Below, in pieces: positions 10,153-22,995 of a stretch of 64,000 nt of DNA. A model generated the notes under the pieces. It did not search any database and was not told the origin of the DNA. It was given only the letters and a program-made list of their open reading frames with translations. How positions within the stretch are numbered: the stretch's first letter is position 1; each line of letters begins with the position of its first letter. The translations under genes and the position numbers were made by a program. Origin of the DNA: Carettochelys insculpta (lineage: Eukaryota; Chordata; Testudines; Carettochelyidae); contig NC_134150.1 in the NCBI RefSeq assembly GCF_033958435.1, positions 38,807,501 through 38,871,500 on the forward strand. The letters run 5' to 3'.

Positions 10153-11826
10153 TCAGATTCAGCCCAAGCTGGAATATTCACACTAATATTTGGCTCTGCA
10201 ACTCAAGATAGCTGTCCCAGGTCAGCCCCAGCTATGCCATGGATCTTCTATTGCAGCGTAGAGATAATTTTTGGTACCAGGAATAGTTAGCACTTGAGTG
10301 GACGTAGCACTAGTTATTTCTTACCCCAGTCACACAGGTGTGAAATGCAAGAAGTCCATCAGAGTCATGAAGATCATCTGATCCAGAAGATCACTGAGAA
10401 GAAGCCAAACCCAAGAACCTGAGTCAATTATTATTCGCATGTACTGCAGAAGCATGAAAGGACACTAATCGGGGGTCAGGGCTCAGTTTTGCTGGCCCTG
10501 ATACCAACACATTACAAAGAACCCCAAAGCACTTATCATAGAAAAGGAAGGGTATTACCCCTACAGGTTTTAAGGAAAAAAAAAAAAAGAAAGAAAGAAA
10601 ATTTAGTGTGAGCATGTGCAGAAACTTTCCAAGTAGTTTTAAAAAAAGTTTTGTCAAGTTAATTAACTAGAAATGTTATTCCTAATATTTATTTCAAGAT
10701 TTATAATTATGGGCATATCTCACTGATAAACCCACAACACATGAACCTTGAGCAAAGCCGTTAGGAGTAAACAAACAAAAAAAACCAACAAAAAACAGCA
10801 AGGCACAAATTCATTTTCAAATCACAAGTAGCACAAGGGGTGGAGAGAGTAACTTTTCAGATGTCGCTTTGAGTATCTTTGAATCCTTTTCATTCCATCT
10901 GCTAGCTAGCAGTTTTATATGGTGCACAGGAGAACATATTTTATCTGGTTAAATTTCAGGCAGCAGAACATATTGAAACATATTTATCCAAATCTACCAT
11001 TCTGAGCTAAATGCAAAACCAGTTATTAGCTCTTAAAGGGTACACAAAGATTTTTAATAAGAAAAGAAGGTTAACTAAAGATGTCTGTTTTTCATAATTG
11101 CACTGTGCTCCCAAGACAGCCGTTCAGCCATCTTGAGAATCAATGTTTTGATGACCTTTGAACCCTCTTTTCCTGTTGAGTGTCTCTCCTACAGGTTGCT
11201 CCCCAGGATGAAAACAATAAAAGCAAATATATAACAGTAAAGGCCTGAGGTTAATGTCTGTAACAAGATAATGTTACTTAAGGGAACTGTAAACCAAATC
11301 ATTCCTAAATTCCATTTGTTCTTTGCAATCCAAGGTGCATTATGAAACCATATGTGTGTGTATGTGTAGCCTGAATTTTTTATGGTGATGTGACTGAGTT
11401 TACATGTGGAGTATTCAGATATTCACACACTGGAGCGTTAGCCTGACTTTGCCATCATTTAAGGTTGTTAATAGCTATACTGCATGGTTCGTTGTGGCCA
11501 CTCTTAGTAACATATGGTTGCATAAAAGGCCTCCACTGAGTTGCTAAAAGCATTGCCCTTGCATGCATTACAGTAAAATAAAGTTACAGTAATTATTTCT
11601 GCCAAGCTAATATTTTGTAGCTATCAAAAAGCAATTAATTCCATCCAAAATGGGCATATAACACCTTAATAGTTCATATATTTAAAATGTAAAAGAACTT
11701 CATACAATTATTTTAAGCTATGATCCCTTAAACACATAGGAACACTAGAAAAAAAAACTGAGGAAACATTTTTCTTGTGTAAGTGCATCCATTTATACTT
11801 GCAGAGAATTTGACCCAATACATTTT
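10153..11826. other. AT-rich sequence, no gene recognised
   Basis: Contains short A-rich runs near 10577 and 10780. No open frame with a recognisable domain, no terminal repeats and no RNA gene were seen. Confidence 0.4.
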
Positions 11827-12411
11827 GGCTATGTCTAGACTGCAAGGTTTTGTCGGCAGAAGTGTGTTCAGAAGACATTTTGTGACAAAACTTCTGTTGA
11901 CAGAGCACGCCCAGACACCAAGGTGCTTCGAAAAAATGATCTGCTCTGTTGACTGAGAGTGGCCAGACAGCCTGGGTGCTCTCTCAACAAAACTGGTACC
12001 CGGAACCACATCAGTCAGGGTTTTAGGTCACCCCTTCCTTCCAGGAGCCATTGCCAGAGCCCTGCAGACACAGCCACTTAACAGGATCCCCTCCGGACAG
12101 CCGGTCTCTGATCCTGCTACGGGCTCACCTACCCCTGCGAGGTACAGCAGAGCTCTCCCAGTGCCTGCTGTGCTTGCCCTGCCTTTGTGGGTGACACAGA
12201 CGGTCTCTGGCTGCCAGAGCTGCCCCAGGGCTTGTGATGGCCCCACACAGACATGCTGTGGATGATGCTGAACTTTCTGAAGTTCATCCTCCTCTTCCTC
12301 ACAGAGGGTGAGCCTGAGAACACCTTCGGCGACAACACCCTAAGTGCAAGTCTTGCGCACTTACACCACCACCCACCCTGGTACACAGGCAGTTCTAGAG
12401 GCACCACACCA

Positions 12412-13545
12412 GTTTGGACTGGTGGGACCGGTTGGTCATGGAGAAATCGGATGACCAGCAGTGGATCCAGAACTTTTGCATGCAGAAGGCCACCTTCCTG
12501 GACCTCTGTGCCTGATTCAGCCCCACCCTGTGAAGATGGGCCACAGATGGGTGTCCTATCATCCCCATGGAGAAGTGGGTCACAATCACCCTCTGGAAGG
12601 TCACCACCCCGACAGCTACCACTTGGTGGGCAACAGTTTTGCATGGGAAAGTCCACCATTGGGGCCCTCCTCGTGGAGGTAATGCAATCTCGACTTGCAG
12701 TCCCTGCCTGGGGTGGGAGATGTCTCACCAAAGGGGACCCTTGGGAAGTGGGATCGGGGTGTGAGGGGTGAGGATGAAGCCCCAGCCACAGGGGACCATG
12801 TTGTCCCACCTTAGCACAGCCCAGCTGATGGGGGAGGCAGCATCACAGGGGCAGCTCCCAAAAGCTCAGGGTGTAGGGGATGGGAGGAGGCTGGGGAGCT
12901 CCCCGCCCCCAGGGCCCAAACACTCTCTCCCTCGGTTCTTGTCATGCAATAATGGCCATCAATACAATCCTGCTGCAGAGGGTCATCCACCTGGAAGACC
13001 TTGACGAAGTCATGGCTGGATTCACTGTTCTGGGGTTTCTGAACTGCATTGCAGCCATCATTAGGACTCACATCCTGATTCACACCCTGGAACATATTGT
13101 AGCCAAATACGTCAACTGCAAGGGCTACTTCTCCATGGTCGACCACCATGGACTGTTCACAGACATTTCTGTTGAGTGGGCAGGCTGGGCACACACCACC
13201 TAGATGTTCCACAACTCCAGTCCATGCCAGAGACTGGAAGAGGGCATATTCATCCCCTGCCATGAGCTGGCTGTTGGGGACATGCAAATGCCACTCTGCA
13301 TCATGGGGATGCGGCCTATCCCTCCATGCCAGGGCTGATGAAGCCCTATACCAGACAGCTGGACAAACTATTCAATGCCTGCCTGAATGGTGCCAGGATG
13401 CAGGCTGAGTGTGCCTTCGGCCACCTCAAGGCAGGGTTCAGTTGCCTGCCCACCCACTCTGATGTGGGGGAGTGCAGCATCTACTAGGTAGTGGTGGCTT
13501 GTTGTGCCCTGCACAACATTGTGGAGGAGAAATGGGAGGCTTTCC
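12412..13545 (+). pseudogene. Harbinger transposase (DDE_Tnp_4, HARBI1-like), broken
   Basis: Pieces in changing frames line up in order with Harbinger transposases. They are DWWDRLVMEKSDDQQWIQNF from 12415, GQQFCMGKSTIGALLVEV (about 12625-12685), GFTVLGFLNCIAAIIRTHIL (about 13015-13072), KGYFSMVDHHGLFTDI (about 13119-13167), QMPLCIM then a one-base loss, AYPSMP-like and MKPYT (about 13285-13355), and ECAFGHLKAGF with CCALHNIVEEK up to about 13530. The first catalytic Asp of the usual IDGTHI motif is replaced (AIIRTHI). The second lies at the frameshift after IMG. The Glu in AECAFG is kept. Several stops confirm a pseudogene. Confidence 0.85.
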
Positions 13546-14848
13546 TCCTGGGGCAAGGGGCAGATGCTGGCCACAGGGGGCATGGCTATGAGCACTGGGT
13601 ACAGCCATCTGCTAGGCCCATCAGTATGGGATGTGGATCTGGAAGGCTCTGAGGGACAGCTTCTCCCAAGAACCACAGTAACCCTCCCTAGGACCACCCC
13701 AGCAGGGGGGCCATAGGCCCACAGCCTTACCATCTCCACCAGAACCCCCTCCCCCTTCCCTGACCCTTGTAGAATGAAGAGGGATGAACAAATAATTGTG
13801 TTTTATTGAACAAAATATAACTTGCACAAAAGAAATAAACTGTGCTGCACAAACCTATTTACAAGAAAGCTAAGTGCAATGAACTGTTTACAGTTGGGGG
13901 GGCTTGGGACATGGAGGGGGTGAGGGAGCTGAGAACCCAAGAGGCAGCAGGATCTTAGTGCCATTGGCCTCAGGATTCCCTCCCGCCATGGATTCAGGGC
14001 TCCCATCAGGGCTGGGCTGGGGCTGGGACCAGGGGGAGATAAAGAGGAGGGTAGGCTGTGGCAGGGTCTAGGTGGGTAGGAGGAGCAAGGGGCCAGTGGG
14101 CCAGGGTGAGGGGCCATAGCCATTGTCCAGGGAATCAAGCATGGATCCAGGGCACCATGTGGAAGGGCCAACACTTGCAGGGCAGAAGGGGAGGCCATGG
14201 GTGGCTGGGACAGCATGTCTCACCAGATGCTGGTGACAGCATCAAAGTGGGACATGAGTTGGCTCTGGCCCATGACTACCACTCTGTGGTCACCCTGACT
14301 TGGTGTTCCATGGTCCCATTGATGGCCCACAGGACAGGGTAGCAGTGTGCTCCCACAAGAGGTCCTCATAGACCCTCCAACTGCTCCTCTGACTGTGGGC
14401 TTGGCCTGGTGGCGACATGGGTGTGGCCTGGGTCATGGATGGTGCAGGTCTAGCTGTAAGGAAGACAAGGAGGAGAGAGAGTCATTCGTGTAACACAGCC
14501 TTCCACATGGGGGCTCCTTGGTGCCTCCGGGACCATGCTGACTGCTGTGCCCTCCCCCATGCTCAATGGGCTGGTGACCAAGGGGGGTGTCCAGACACAG
14601 AAAGGTCCCCATCATGGGTGGCAGGTGGGCTGGGAGTGGCCTACCCTTACCCAGAGGCCTGCCCCACACACACCAGTGGCTCACAGCGCTGCCTGTGGGA
14701 GTGGGTGCTGCCTTTCACCTGTGGGCAAGCCTCATTGCCAGGCACCACACTCCTTGGTGTGTTTGGGGTCAGGCCGGCATCCTTGTGGCTATCCTGCTTC
14801 CAGCCGTGGTGAGTGCTGGGAGGTCACCCATCCCCTGGGGCCTGAGTC

Positions 14849-15676
14849 TCATCCAGATTTCCATGAGCCTGGTAGCAGAGCTGTCTGCTGGGTCCAGGTG
14901 GTCCACACAACCGCTGCACATGGTTCCACTTTCTGGGACTGCAATGCAAGTTCCTGGCTGAGCAAGACACGCAATGTGCCCCATCTGTGCTCATCTCCCA
15001 CATCCTGTGTACTCCCCAGAAGGACCTTGGTCAGCACTGATGATGTCTGGGAGGTGGAAAGGCTGCTGGAGACTGGGTCCAGGGTGATGCCCAGGCTGCT
15101 GGCCTCTGAATCCAGCTCCAGCAGGGGTTGGGGCTTGGCTGCTGCCTTTTCCTCCTCCAGAGGTTCCTGCTGTGGTGAGGGGGCCTTGAACTCAATACCA
15201 AGGCTCAGGCCAGGGCGTGATGTGTCCCCACCCCCCACAGGATGGTATGCAGCTCCCTGTAGTAGGGGCATGTCGGTCATCCTGCCCCGCAAGCGTTAGG
15301 CAGCATCCCAGGCCCACATGAACTCCAGGCGCAGCTCTTTTACTTTTCCCCTGACCTGCCCCAGGGTTCGGCAAGGGTGGCTCTGTTTGGCCAGGGTGGT
15401 GGCCATGCAGCCGTAGATCTCTGCATTCTGGTGCCTGGCCTGGGAGTCTTGCAGAGCTTCCTCCTCGGTCCGGAGATCTAGGAGGGCCTTAATCTCTGGG
15501 CCAGGCCAGGATGGGGCGTGCCTCTTGAAGCCCTGGGGAGGGTTCTGGAAGCCTTGAGGCTGCTCCCATGGGGGCCCAGAGGAGGGGTGTCTGGTTCCCT
15601 GCTGCTCTACCATGTAGCTACTGTGCAGTGAGGTGTGGCTGTGAGGGCATGGGGGGCTGCAGCGTGCTGCTCCCAT
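14849..15676 (-). pseudogene. Myb/SANT-like DNA-binding protein of the Harbinger element, one stop
   Basis: The same reading frame runs from the ATG at 15676 to 14849 with a single in-frame TAA at 15296-15298. The N-terminal half contains SWPGPEIKALLDLRTEEEAL, then a RHQNAEIYGCMATTL stretch and RTLGQVRGKVKELR, the three-helix Myb/SANT-like domain found in the second protein of PIF/Harbinger elements. The C-terminal half is acidic and Ser/Pro-rich (QQEPLEEEKAAA). In this family the protein helps the transposase enter the nucleus and bind the transposon ends (established for Harbinger elements). It is much less decayed than the transposase in the same element. Confidence 0.8.
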
Positions 15677-16703
15677 GCTCTCACCTTCTAGCCATGGGGT
15701 TCCCTGGGCTACTTGCAGTTTTAAGAAGGGCCAGAGGCAGGAACCTTAGAGTGCTGATTGCTGGGGAAAGAGTGTCTACCAGGGAACCTACGTGGTATCC
15801 CCAGAGGCCTCTTCTGTTGACAGAAGGCCTCCCAGAACATCCAGACCAGCATTTTGTCAAAAGACATCTCTCAACAGCAGCATTCTTCTTCATGGCCAGC
15901 AGGATCTGGCTATCAACAAAAGTACTGCACTCTGTTGACATACTGTCCAAAGACTGCGCTTCGCAATTTGGACGCTCTGTTGGTTTTGTCGACAAAATCC
16001 TGCAACCTAGACATAGCCTTACAGATAATTAACATCTCTGCACAGAGGTGACTTTTACCTTACAATAAGTGGGCCAAATTCTTCTGGCAGATGCTAGACT
16101 GACATTCAATTAGCCTCAGCTTTGCTTTGATGTAAATGAGAGCAGAATTTGATCCCATGTGCACTTTTCTTGATCTTTATGTAATTAGTAGGCAGAGAGG
16201 ACTACAGATTGAAGATAGAGATTAGTTTATACAGTTACTATAAACTACAGTTACTATAAAACTTGGAAACAAAGAAGAAACATAAAATTGTACAGAAAAT
16301 GTTTTGGAGCTTCTCTTAAAAAAGTCTGTGGAGCCACTTCTCCATAGAAAGCCAACATGATGGGGCTCAGTGCCATTAAAAGTTCAATCATCAGCAAGCA
16401 TACTGCAGCTCACACTCATTCTATGATAACATCCTTAAGCAATGACTCCAATGCTAGCTCTATATGTTATCATATCTCAGGTTCACATAGATGCTATGGC
16501 TAAGCATAGTCAAAAAGCTTCTGAAGGGATTAGAATATCGTTCTCCCTAAAATCCATTTGCTGGCCTTGAAAATGTCAGCTAAAGGAGTCCAGAGTATCT
16601 TCCATGTGCATCTTTACAACCATTTTCTGCACAGATGCAAGGACCCTTGCATGTTAGATGGAGAAGAATATGAGACCAAAATCAGTCACAATAGATGGAG
16701 TAA

Positions 16704-16980
16704 AGTATCGGAAGGGTAGCCGTGTTAGTCTGGAACTGTAACAGCAACGAAGGGTCCTGTGGCACCTTATAGACTAACAGAAAAGTTTTGAGCATGAGCT
16801 TTCATGAGCACAGACTCACTTCATCAGATGCTGGTTTTGGAAATCTGCAGGGGCTTATTTATACCTGGCCCTGCAGATTTCCAAGACCAGCATCTGATGA
16901 AGTGAGTCTGTGCTCATGAAAGCTCATGCTCAAAACTTTTCTGTTAGTCTGTAAGGTGCCACAGGACCCTTCGTTGCTGT
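16704..16980. mobile_element. Palindromic Penelope-like tail with 14 bp target duplication
   Basis: The perfect 14 bp repeat AATAGATGGAGTAA at 16690-16703 and 16981-16994 bounds the insertion. Arms 16741-16852 and 16869-16980 are 112 bp reverse complements with about two mismatches; the loop is 16 nt. The left arm is extended outward by the family 3' terminus in reverse (GGGTAGCCGTGTTAGTCTGG). The right arm ends where that terminus would begin. The near identity of arms shows the palindrome was made at or near insertion. Confidence 0.85.
16894..16921 (+). ncRNA. Hammerhead-ribozyme-like core
   Basis: CTGATGA (16894-16900), stem GTGAG with CTCAT, then GAAA (16918-16921), then GCTCATGCTC, which can form AGC-UCAU-GCU followed by C. 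Compared with GTGGG/CCCAC in other copies, the fourth stem pair is A-U instead of G-C, a compensatory change. A matching - strand motif lies in the left arm at 16801-16827. Activity is untested and one unpaired A precedes the stem. Confidence 0.4.
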
Positions 16981-17234
16981 AATAGATGGAGTAAGTGGTT
17001 GTTAATCAGCAACCTGAGCTAAATGATAAATATGGGAAACAGAAGGTTCTCGGACAATTATTTCTTGCAACACCTTGTAAAATAACCCCTTATTAAAATA
17101 AATGCAAGAGTAGGATTTCCACCTCTGCTGCAGTGAGTGACCAGATCTAGCCATTGCTCTCTGCACCAGGCTGGCTCTTTAAAAGTCATTAGTCATAATA
17201 GCATGACTAGCACCTAAGGCCTTTCATTTACAGA

Positions 17235-17345
17235 TACATTGTGAGAGACAATCTCTTCCGCAGAGTACTTACATTTCAGATAGACTACACATAGGAGAAG
17301 CCAAAGCAACTTGCCCTGGTCACACAGCAGATCAGCGACCAAAGC
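17235..17345 (-). mobile_element. MIR-type core-SINE fragment
   Basis: Contains GCAACTTGCCCTGGTCACAC and CAGCAGATCAGCGACC in the order expected for the reverse strand of MIR. Degraded. Confidence 0.5.
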
Positions 17346-17950
17346 CAGATACAGATATCAGGGGGATTCTTGCAGACTAGCGTGGGATGAAACACAACAA
17401 CTCTCACAAAGTTCCAAAGGGTTCAGCCATTGTTCTCAACATCTGCTCTGTGTGGGAGCTCAGCTGTTTTAAACCTTTTGTGTTACGTACTTCGGAGTGC
17501 CCACATCTCTCCCCCAACTACATCCTCTCTCTGGTAGTTTGCACAGCTAATCTCATTTTCTTCTTGCTATCTCAACACACTTTATAAGGGATGCCAGTAG
17601 AGTCAAGCTGTCTGGAAAAAGCTTCATCCCAAAATGGCAGGAAATCCGACAAGTTCAAGGATGTTTGTGATATGAACCACCTGTCGAATGCCATCCAGCA
17701 CTGTGCCCTTTTCGCCATGGAGATACACACATCTTTTCCTAGACCATAGTGCATTGGGGCTCTGACTTTGTTTGGATTTTACTGTTGGCCTGTGAAATAG
17801 CTTTCAGAAATGCAAACACTCCTCCTTCCTTCTTGCATTGATTAAACATTGTCACACGGAAATGCATTTTCAGATAGATAACTAATATTTTACATTCTCT
17901 CTTGGTATTAACTGGAAGATCACCCAAAAGATGCAGTAATGTCTCATGCA

Positions 17951-18377
17951 CAGATTGCACCTCCTAAAACCAGCACTCTCTGGTCCAGCAACTTTCCTCA
18001 CCTAGCACAGCCAGGGAAGTTCCTGGACCAGAGAGCTGGGGCCAGCGGACAATTAGCTGGCGGCACTGTTGGAGGGGCAGTGAGGCTGGTGCTGGAGGCA
18101 GCATCCCTGCATCAGCTCTGTGGGAGACCGGGGCTGGAATGCCAGCTTTCCCTGGCAGCCCAACATGTAGCAGGAGCTGGGGCTGGAGAATCAGCTTCTC
18201 CCGGCTGCCCCAGGGGGATAAATACTATGGTGGGGGCTGGTGAGCTGGCCACAGTGAAAAGTTGGCCAAAGAGCTAGGGAACTCTGGTTAGAGGGCCATT
18301 GGGAGGATCATCGAGGGACCGGGGGGACATAAACTTGCCCTGGTTCTAAGGATGCTGGACCAGGGAGATGCAACCTG
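17951..18377. mobile_element. MITE family B, long GC-rich variant
   Basis: The ends CAGATTGCACCTCCT with CTGGTCCAGCAAC and GCTGGACCAGGGAGATGCAACCTG match the termini of the approximately 330 bp family seen at 23.0, 26.4, 32.2 and 61.4 kb. The interior (about 18040-18270) is GC-rich and different from the other copies. An internal CTCTCTGGTCCAG / CTGGACCAGAGAG pair forms a second inverted repeat. Confidence 0.5.
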
Positions 18378-19184
18378 TAGTATCTGTTTTGTAGATTTGG
18401 TATCACTCATTGTCAAGATAGTTCTTTTATTTCATTTTCTTACTAAATATCCACCACAAGGCTCATTGTGAAAGCCTAAATTAGGTCCGATCAACAAGTT
18501 TCAGCCACCAACTAAAATTACCAGACTGTACTTCTAGTCTCAGAGAGAAGACTATTACTGTCTCTCATTAGTGGAATTCCTGTGCAGGGGTCCCAGATAC
18601 TATCAAGACACTCTGATATGTTCCGAACAAGTGATACCTGCAACCTCTGCTTCTGGATAGAGTTATATGACCCTGTGACTGCTCTGTCAATATTCTGTAT
18701 AGGTGATGAAGGAAGACCCAGTCTTTCAATTCCCAGGTCTAAGAAGAGAAGACTGTCCATTTTAGCTAACAGCCACCTTTCTCATTTGCCTTTTTTCTAA
18801 GACTCAGGAAGTGATCATAATTACCTATGCTTCCAGTCCACCAGTGTGAGTAGAAATGACCGTCAATAGGACCAATGTGACTGAGATGTTTTCTATGGTG
18901 CTCTCATGCCACTTGAAGCTGCAGGAGTAGTTAGGTCAATCCCTTGAGAAGTAAGATGGTATTCTAAGGTAAATGTTGTGTCAAATACTACTGGAGAGAG
19001 TTCCTGAATAAAATTGGCAAGAAAAAAGCCTCTCTCCATTCCCTCATTTCATTTTCCATTAGTGGCATCTAACAATACTTCTCACCCACCCCAGGTTTTT
19101 TTGTTTTTTGGGTGGGGTGCGAATATAACATTGTTGAGTACTTTACAGGTTCAAAGTTCTTTGCAAATGTATCAGTGATTCATC

Positions 19185-19310
19185 TTTCCTTTCTTCTTTC
19201 ACCAGGATGTTGGAACTATTATTATCTTCATTTACCAATGGGGAAATGGAGGAGAAGCTACTCATCCAAAGCCAGCACATCTTTGGCAGAGTCAGGGTTA
19301 AGACTGATAT
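19185..19310 (-). mobile_element. MIR-type core-SINE fragment
   Basis: TTATTATCTTCATTTACCAA followed by GGGGAAATGGAGGAGAAGC and a TTTGGCAGAGTCAGG stretch matches reversed MIR. The diagnostic centre is degraded. Confidence 0.5.
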
Positions 19311-19614
19311 ATTTGAACTCTGCACTGTGTGTGTAAGTTACTAAAATTTATTCTTAAATTTGACACATTGCAACTTGGTCTTAATAGAGATAGCAGTTAC
19401 CTTATACATTAGAAAGACAGATTCCCCATCTTTGATATTTGTGGTGATCTCAGGCAAGTCACGTAGCTTAATAGACACTTGTGGCAAGTAATTTTCTTCC
19501 CCCCTCTTCCAAACCTTTTACCTTCTCTCCCAGCTGATTTGTCTGTTTTCATTTAAGTTTTTTTGTTTTCTATCACTCTGTTATATATTCGTCACGCCAG
19601 TTTACTTTCAGCAC

Positions 19615-19716
19615 TATTTCCAGATCTGAAGAAGTGGGTCTGCCCCATGAAAGCTCACCACCTAATAAATTATTTTGTTAGCCTTAGTGCTACAGGACCG
19701 CTGTTTTGTGATCCTT
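19615..19716 (+). mobile_element. Penelope-like tail, + strand
   Basis: CAGATCTGAAGAAGTGGGTC, CATGAAAGCTCACC, CTAATAAATTATTTTGTTAG and GTGCTACAGGACCGC are present in order. The hammerhead-like core CTGAAGA...GAAA lies at 19626-19652, with GTGGG facing CCCAT (one G-U wobble). Confidence 0.65.
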
Positions 19717-22705
19717 TCACTCAGTTATCCACACCACAAAGCAAAAAGGTTAGGAGGGCAAAGAATGAATGGGAAGAACCACCTCCAAAATACTGAGCAC
19801 TGATTAGACAGCAAAGGTGAAAGATTTGAAGACTCCATCATGGGAAAAGCTAATAATCTACTGTGAAATTCACATGTTCATAAGCCAATGTGACAATCCA
19901 TCTTACTTTTCTGTCCCACATCCTCCAACGAGGAATGCACTGTAATAAAATAGAGCTGCTCAGGTAAAATGCCATTCAGGATATAAAATTAATGTTAAAT
20001 GAAATTCATTCTCTCAGTCACACATAAAGACTTTTTATGCCTTATCAATCCATACTGGGCAATTAATTCTTTAAACTACTAAGGATTGTTTGCCAAGTCA
20101 TTTTTTAAAGTAATGTATATATTTTCATTTTTCAGTGCATCTTGATCAACCTCAATTTTTCACTCCCGACATAGCATCCTTAGTAAACTCAGTATCTCCA
20201 CAGGTTGAAAAAAAAATATTTTAAAATAAAGAATATTCTAGAATAATAAGTACATTCTGAAACAACACAATCTGCAATTAACACCTTATAACATTGCCTC
20301 CCACAGACAGACTATTTTTAGGTTCCTGTATATATATGTAAAAAACTTTTTAATCTAATCTTGGCTATATTTTTCCCTCCTGTGCCTGAGGGATATAAGA
20401 TAATTTCTAACAGGAAACCTTTGATTTCTGAGCTTTTATGTTTTCATGGTGTCCCAGTTTGAACTTATGAAAATAAGTGCACAAATTTTTGACCAAAAAA
20501 GTCTGAAATCCCCCCACCTGCAAATACTTACGCAGTGTGGACATACTCATGGTAGTAAAGTTGAATGCATGAGTGTATGTTTTCAGGATCAGGATCCTGG
20601 TGATGGATCTTCAGTAGCCAGGGGAACTTAAAGCCAGGAGGGCAGGGGCCTAGGCAAAGGCATGGGCCAGGGACTAGCCTCTCTGAAAGGGGAGGTTTAC
20701 CCTCCACCTGTGGGTGCCGGTGGCCTGTGATATACAGGATTTCAGAAGAGATGATCAGCTAGATTCTTCTGACCCTAAACTCTGAAACTGTGTCTTCTTT
20801 CAGTGTTTAATTTTAAATCCCTCTTTGACCCTTCAGTTAGAGCTTAACTTCTACACCACACCCTTTAAGGATCACAAGCTTAGTGAACTTTAAAAAATAA
20901 AAAAAGCAAAAAACAAACAAGCAAACAAAAAAAAAAGTAGGCCAAAAAATTTGCTCAGTGGGTGAGTTACTGACAGCTCCCATCATTCCACCCCTTCCAA
21001 CTTGCAGTTTCTTTCTGATGGTATCAAAGCATGTTGTACGCCATTTCATAGCACAGGTTGGTGCAAAGGAGGGAGAAGAGGGCTTTGTAGTGGAGGTTTA
21101 GCAATTGCAGACATGGAAGTGAAAGAAAAAAAATGCTCATGTGGTGATACATTTCCTGAAAGCTTCCATGCCCAGAAAAAACAGGGAAGGTTCTTCATAG
21201 GCACAGTATTTGCCTTAAAAAATAATTTGGCTTTTGCAGATGCTGAATGGAATACAAGAGAAAGTACGAGAAGAAAAAGAGGATTTTAAATGCAAAGAAA
21301 GCTCCTTCTGTATCCAAATTAAATGTGTATTCAATAAATGGGTTTAATTAGGCCAGTGGGAAGGAACAGCTTGTGCTGACTCCACTACCAACATTTAGAT
21401 ATTTGCTCCGTTGCTGTTTTAATTATCGGCATGAAATATAAACATCCGGCATCATGGAGCGATGGAATTCTACTCTCGTATCTGCGAGGCCCATTCTAGG
21501 GCTGATTCACGGAGCCTTGTGCCCACAGTGCAAGGAGTCTGCCAGTGACAGCTCCAGATCTGCTGCCACCACCACATGCTTCTCCCACCACCACATGCTT
21601 CTGCCACCAAATGGTGCGGGGCGTGAGGAGTGGCCGATGGCACTCCCGACACACGGCTCTGAGGCACACTAAGCATGGCTTCATATGGCACACTGATTAT
21701 GGAGCACTTTTCTAGATGGTCTCCTCTGGCCTTAAAGTCTGGAGTTCGTCACAGCCTTGTACGGGCTGGTCCTCAGAGGAAGGTAAGCAGGGACCACTTC
21801 AGTCTTCCATCAAGGGAAAGAGCCCTGACAGAGAACGCTATTGAGAGATAGAGTGTTTCAGTGTATCCCTGGCTTCCCCAGCCAAGATCCCTTCCAGGTT
21901 GGTGCCACACCCTCTCTCCTCTCTCTAACCCAGAGAAGGTGGAGGTTGCTTTCACTGCCCTCCCCCTCCGCACACACTGCTGTAAGGATCGTCACTGGAG
22001 TTTATACCAGAAGAAGCTGTGGGATGCATCAGGTTATTTGTTTCTTCTCTCCTTGCAAAAAGTTGGTGGAAATCCCATTGACAACAATGGGAGTTGCATA
22101 GCATCATTCCATGCAAAACCAGCTGACCTAAAATGTCTGATCTAATGCTGAGCGTGCAACAAGTACTGCATGCACAGATAAGCAGCATCGTAACGCCAGC
22201 AATGCATTGTGCAGAAGATTAAGTCAGTATCAGGATTGGCTTCCTACATGTTTCTAGTTCCATCTATGGATAGTCATTTACTTGGGCTAACTGGTACCTC
22301 AGCATCTTCTTCCTTCATCTCCAGAAGCCTGGCTGAAGTAGAGTCCATAGTTTACACCCTCCTTGACTCATTTTCTAGCGAGCAGCTGAGGCAGTCAGTA
22401 TGGTAGGAGACAAATATTACTGAAGCCACCATGCGTTTCTGCAGCCTTTTATCCTCTGATTTCTGGCATGGCAGCATTTGTCTTAGCAATATGTTCTCTT
22501 TCTCCTGTCTGTACACACATCCTTCCTACCACTTGCCTGGTTGGACAAGCCATTTGGCTGTTCCTCTTTGGACGATGGGCCCAATTCCAAAATGGATCAT
22601 TTCTCCCCAGCAACAGGGGATTCCCACAAGACCATGCAACATTGCTTCTCATTCTCCAGATCTGTGTTGTCTGGATCATTCACACCTGGGCGACCTTTGT
22701 ATTCC
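19717..22705. other. Apparently unique sequence, no gene recognised
   Basis: Mostly AT-rich. It contains a short tandem repeat at about 21566-21604 (two copies of an ACCACCACATGCTTCT unit). Open frames of 95-116 codons at 21002 and 22431 show no domain. I see no transposon ends. Confidence 0.4.
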
Positions 22706-22717
22706 TGAAGAAAAGCA

Positions 22718-22958
22718 CAGAGAGGTCGCCGGGCTAGTCTGTATATTCACAGAACAAAAATGTAGTCCTATTGTGCTTTAAAAAGACTAACAAATACTTT
22801 ATTAGGTGATGAGCTTTTGTGGGACAGACCCATTTCTTCAGATCTGGGAAATTCTGAATTTTCCACGTCGAAGAAGTGGGTCTGTCCCACAAAAGCTCAT
22901 CACCTAATAAAATATTTCGTTAGTCTTTAAAGTGCTACAGGACTGCTTTTTTGTTTTG
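22718..22958. mobile_element. Palindromic Penelope-like tail with 12 bp target duplication
   Basis: The 12 bp repeat TGAAGAAAAGCA at 22706-22717 and 22959-22970 bounds it. Arms about 22753-22840 and 22870-22955 are reverse complements with several differences; the loop is about 29 nt. The left arm is extended by the reversed 3' terminus (GAGAGGTCGCCGGGCTAGTC), and the right arm stops before it. The hammerhead-like core is mutated on the right (AAAA in place of GAAA). Confidence 0.8.
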
Positions 22959-22995
22959 TGAAGAAAAGCAATTTTTGAGCAATGAAAATCTGAAC

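Larger units (their letters stand above)
11827..16018 (+). mobile_element. Full-length, decayed PIF/Harbinger transposon
   Basis: The left end GGCTATGTCTAGACTGCAAG and the right end (other strand) GGCTATGTCTAGGTTGCAGG form clear terminal inverted repeats, continuing with TTTTGTCG on both sides. Flanks are TTT on the left and TTA on the right, consistent with a mutated TTA duplication. At 4.2 kb it has the usual size and the usual two-gene layout: DDE transposase on the + strand and a Myb/SANT-like protein on the - strand, convergent. It is more GC-rich than its flanks. Frameshifts and stops in the transposase show it is no longer autonomous. Confidence 0.85.

Noticed and set aside
12129..12809. 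226-codon open frame on the - strand
   Set aside because: It lies antisense to the Harbinger transposase and is rich in Pro, Ser and Gly, as expected from a GC-rich complement.
14535..15299. 254-codon open frame on the + strand, the longest in the window
   Set aside because: It runs antisense to the Myb/SANT-like gene of the Harbinger element. Its translation matches no family while the - strand does.
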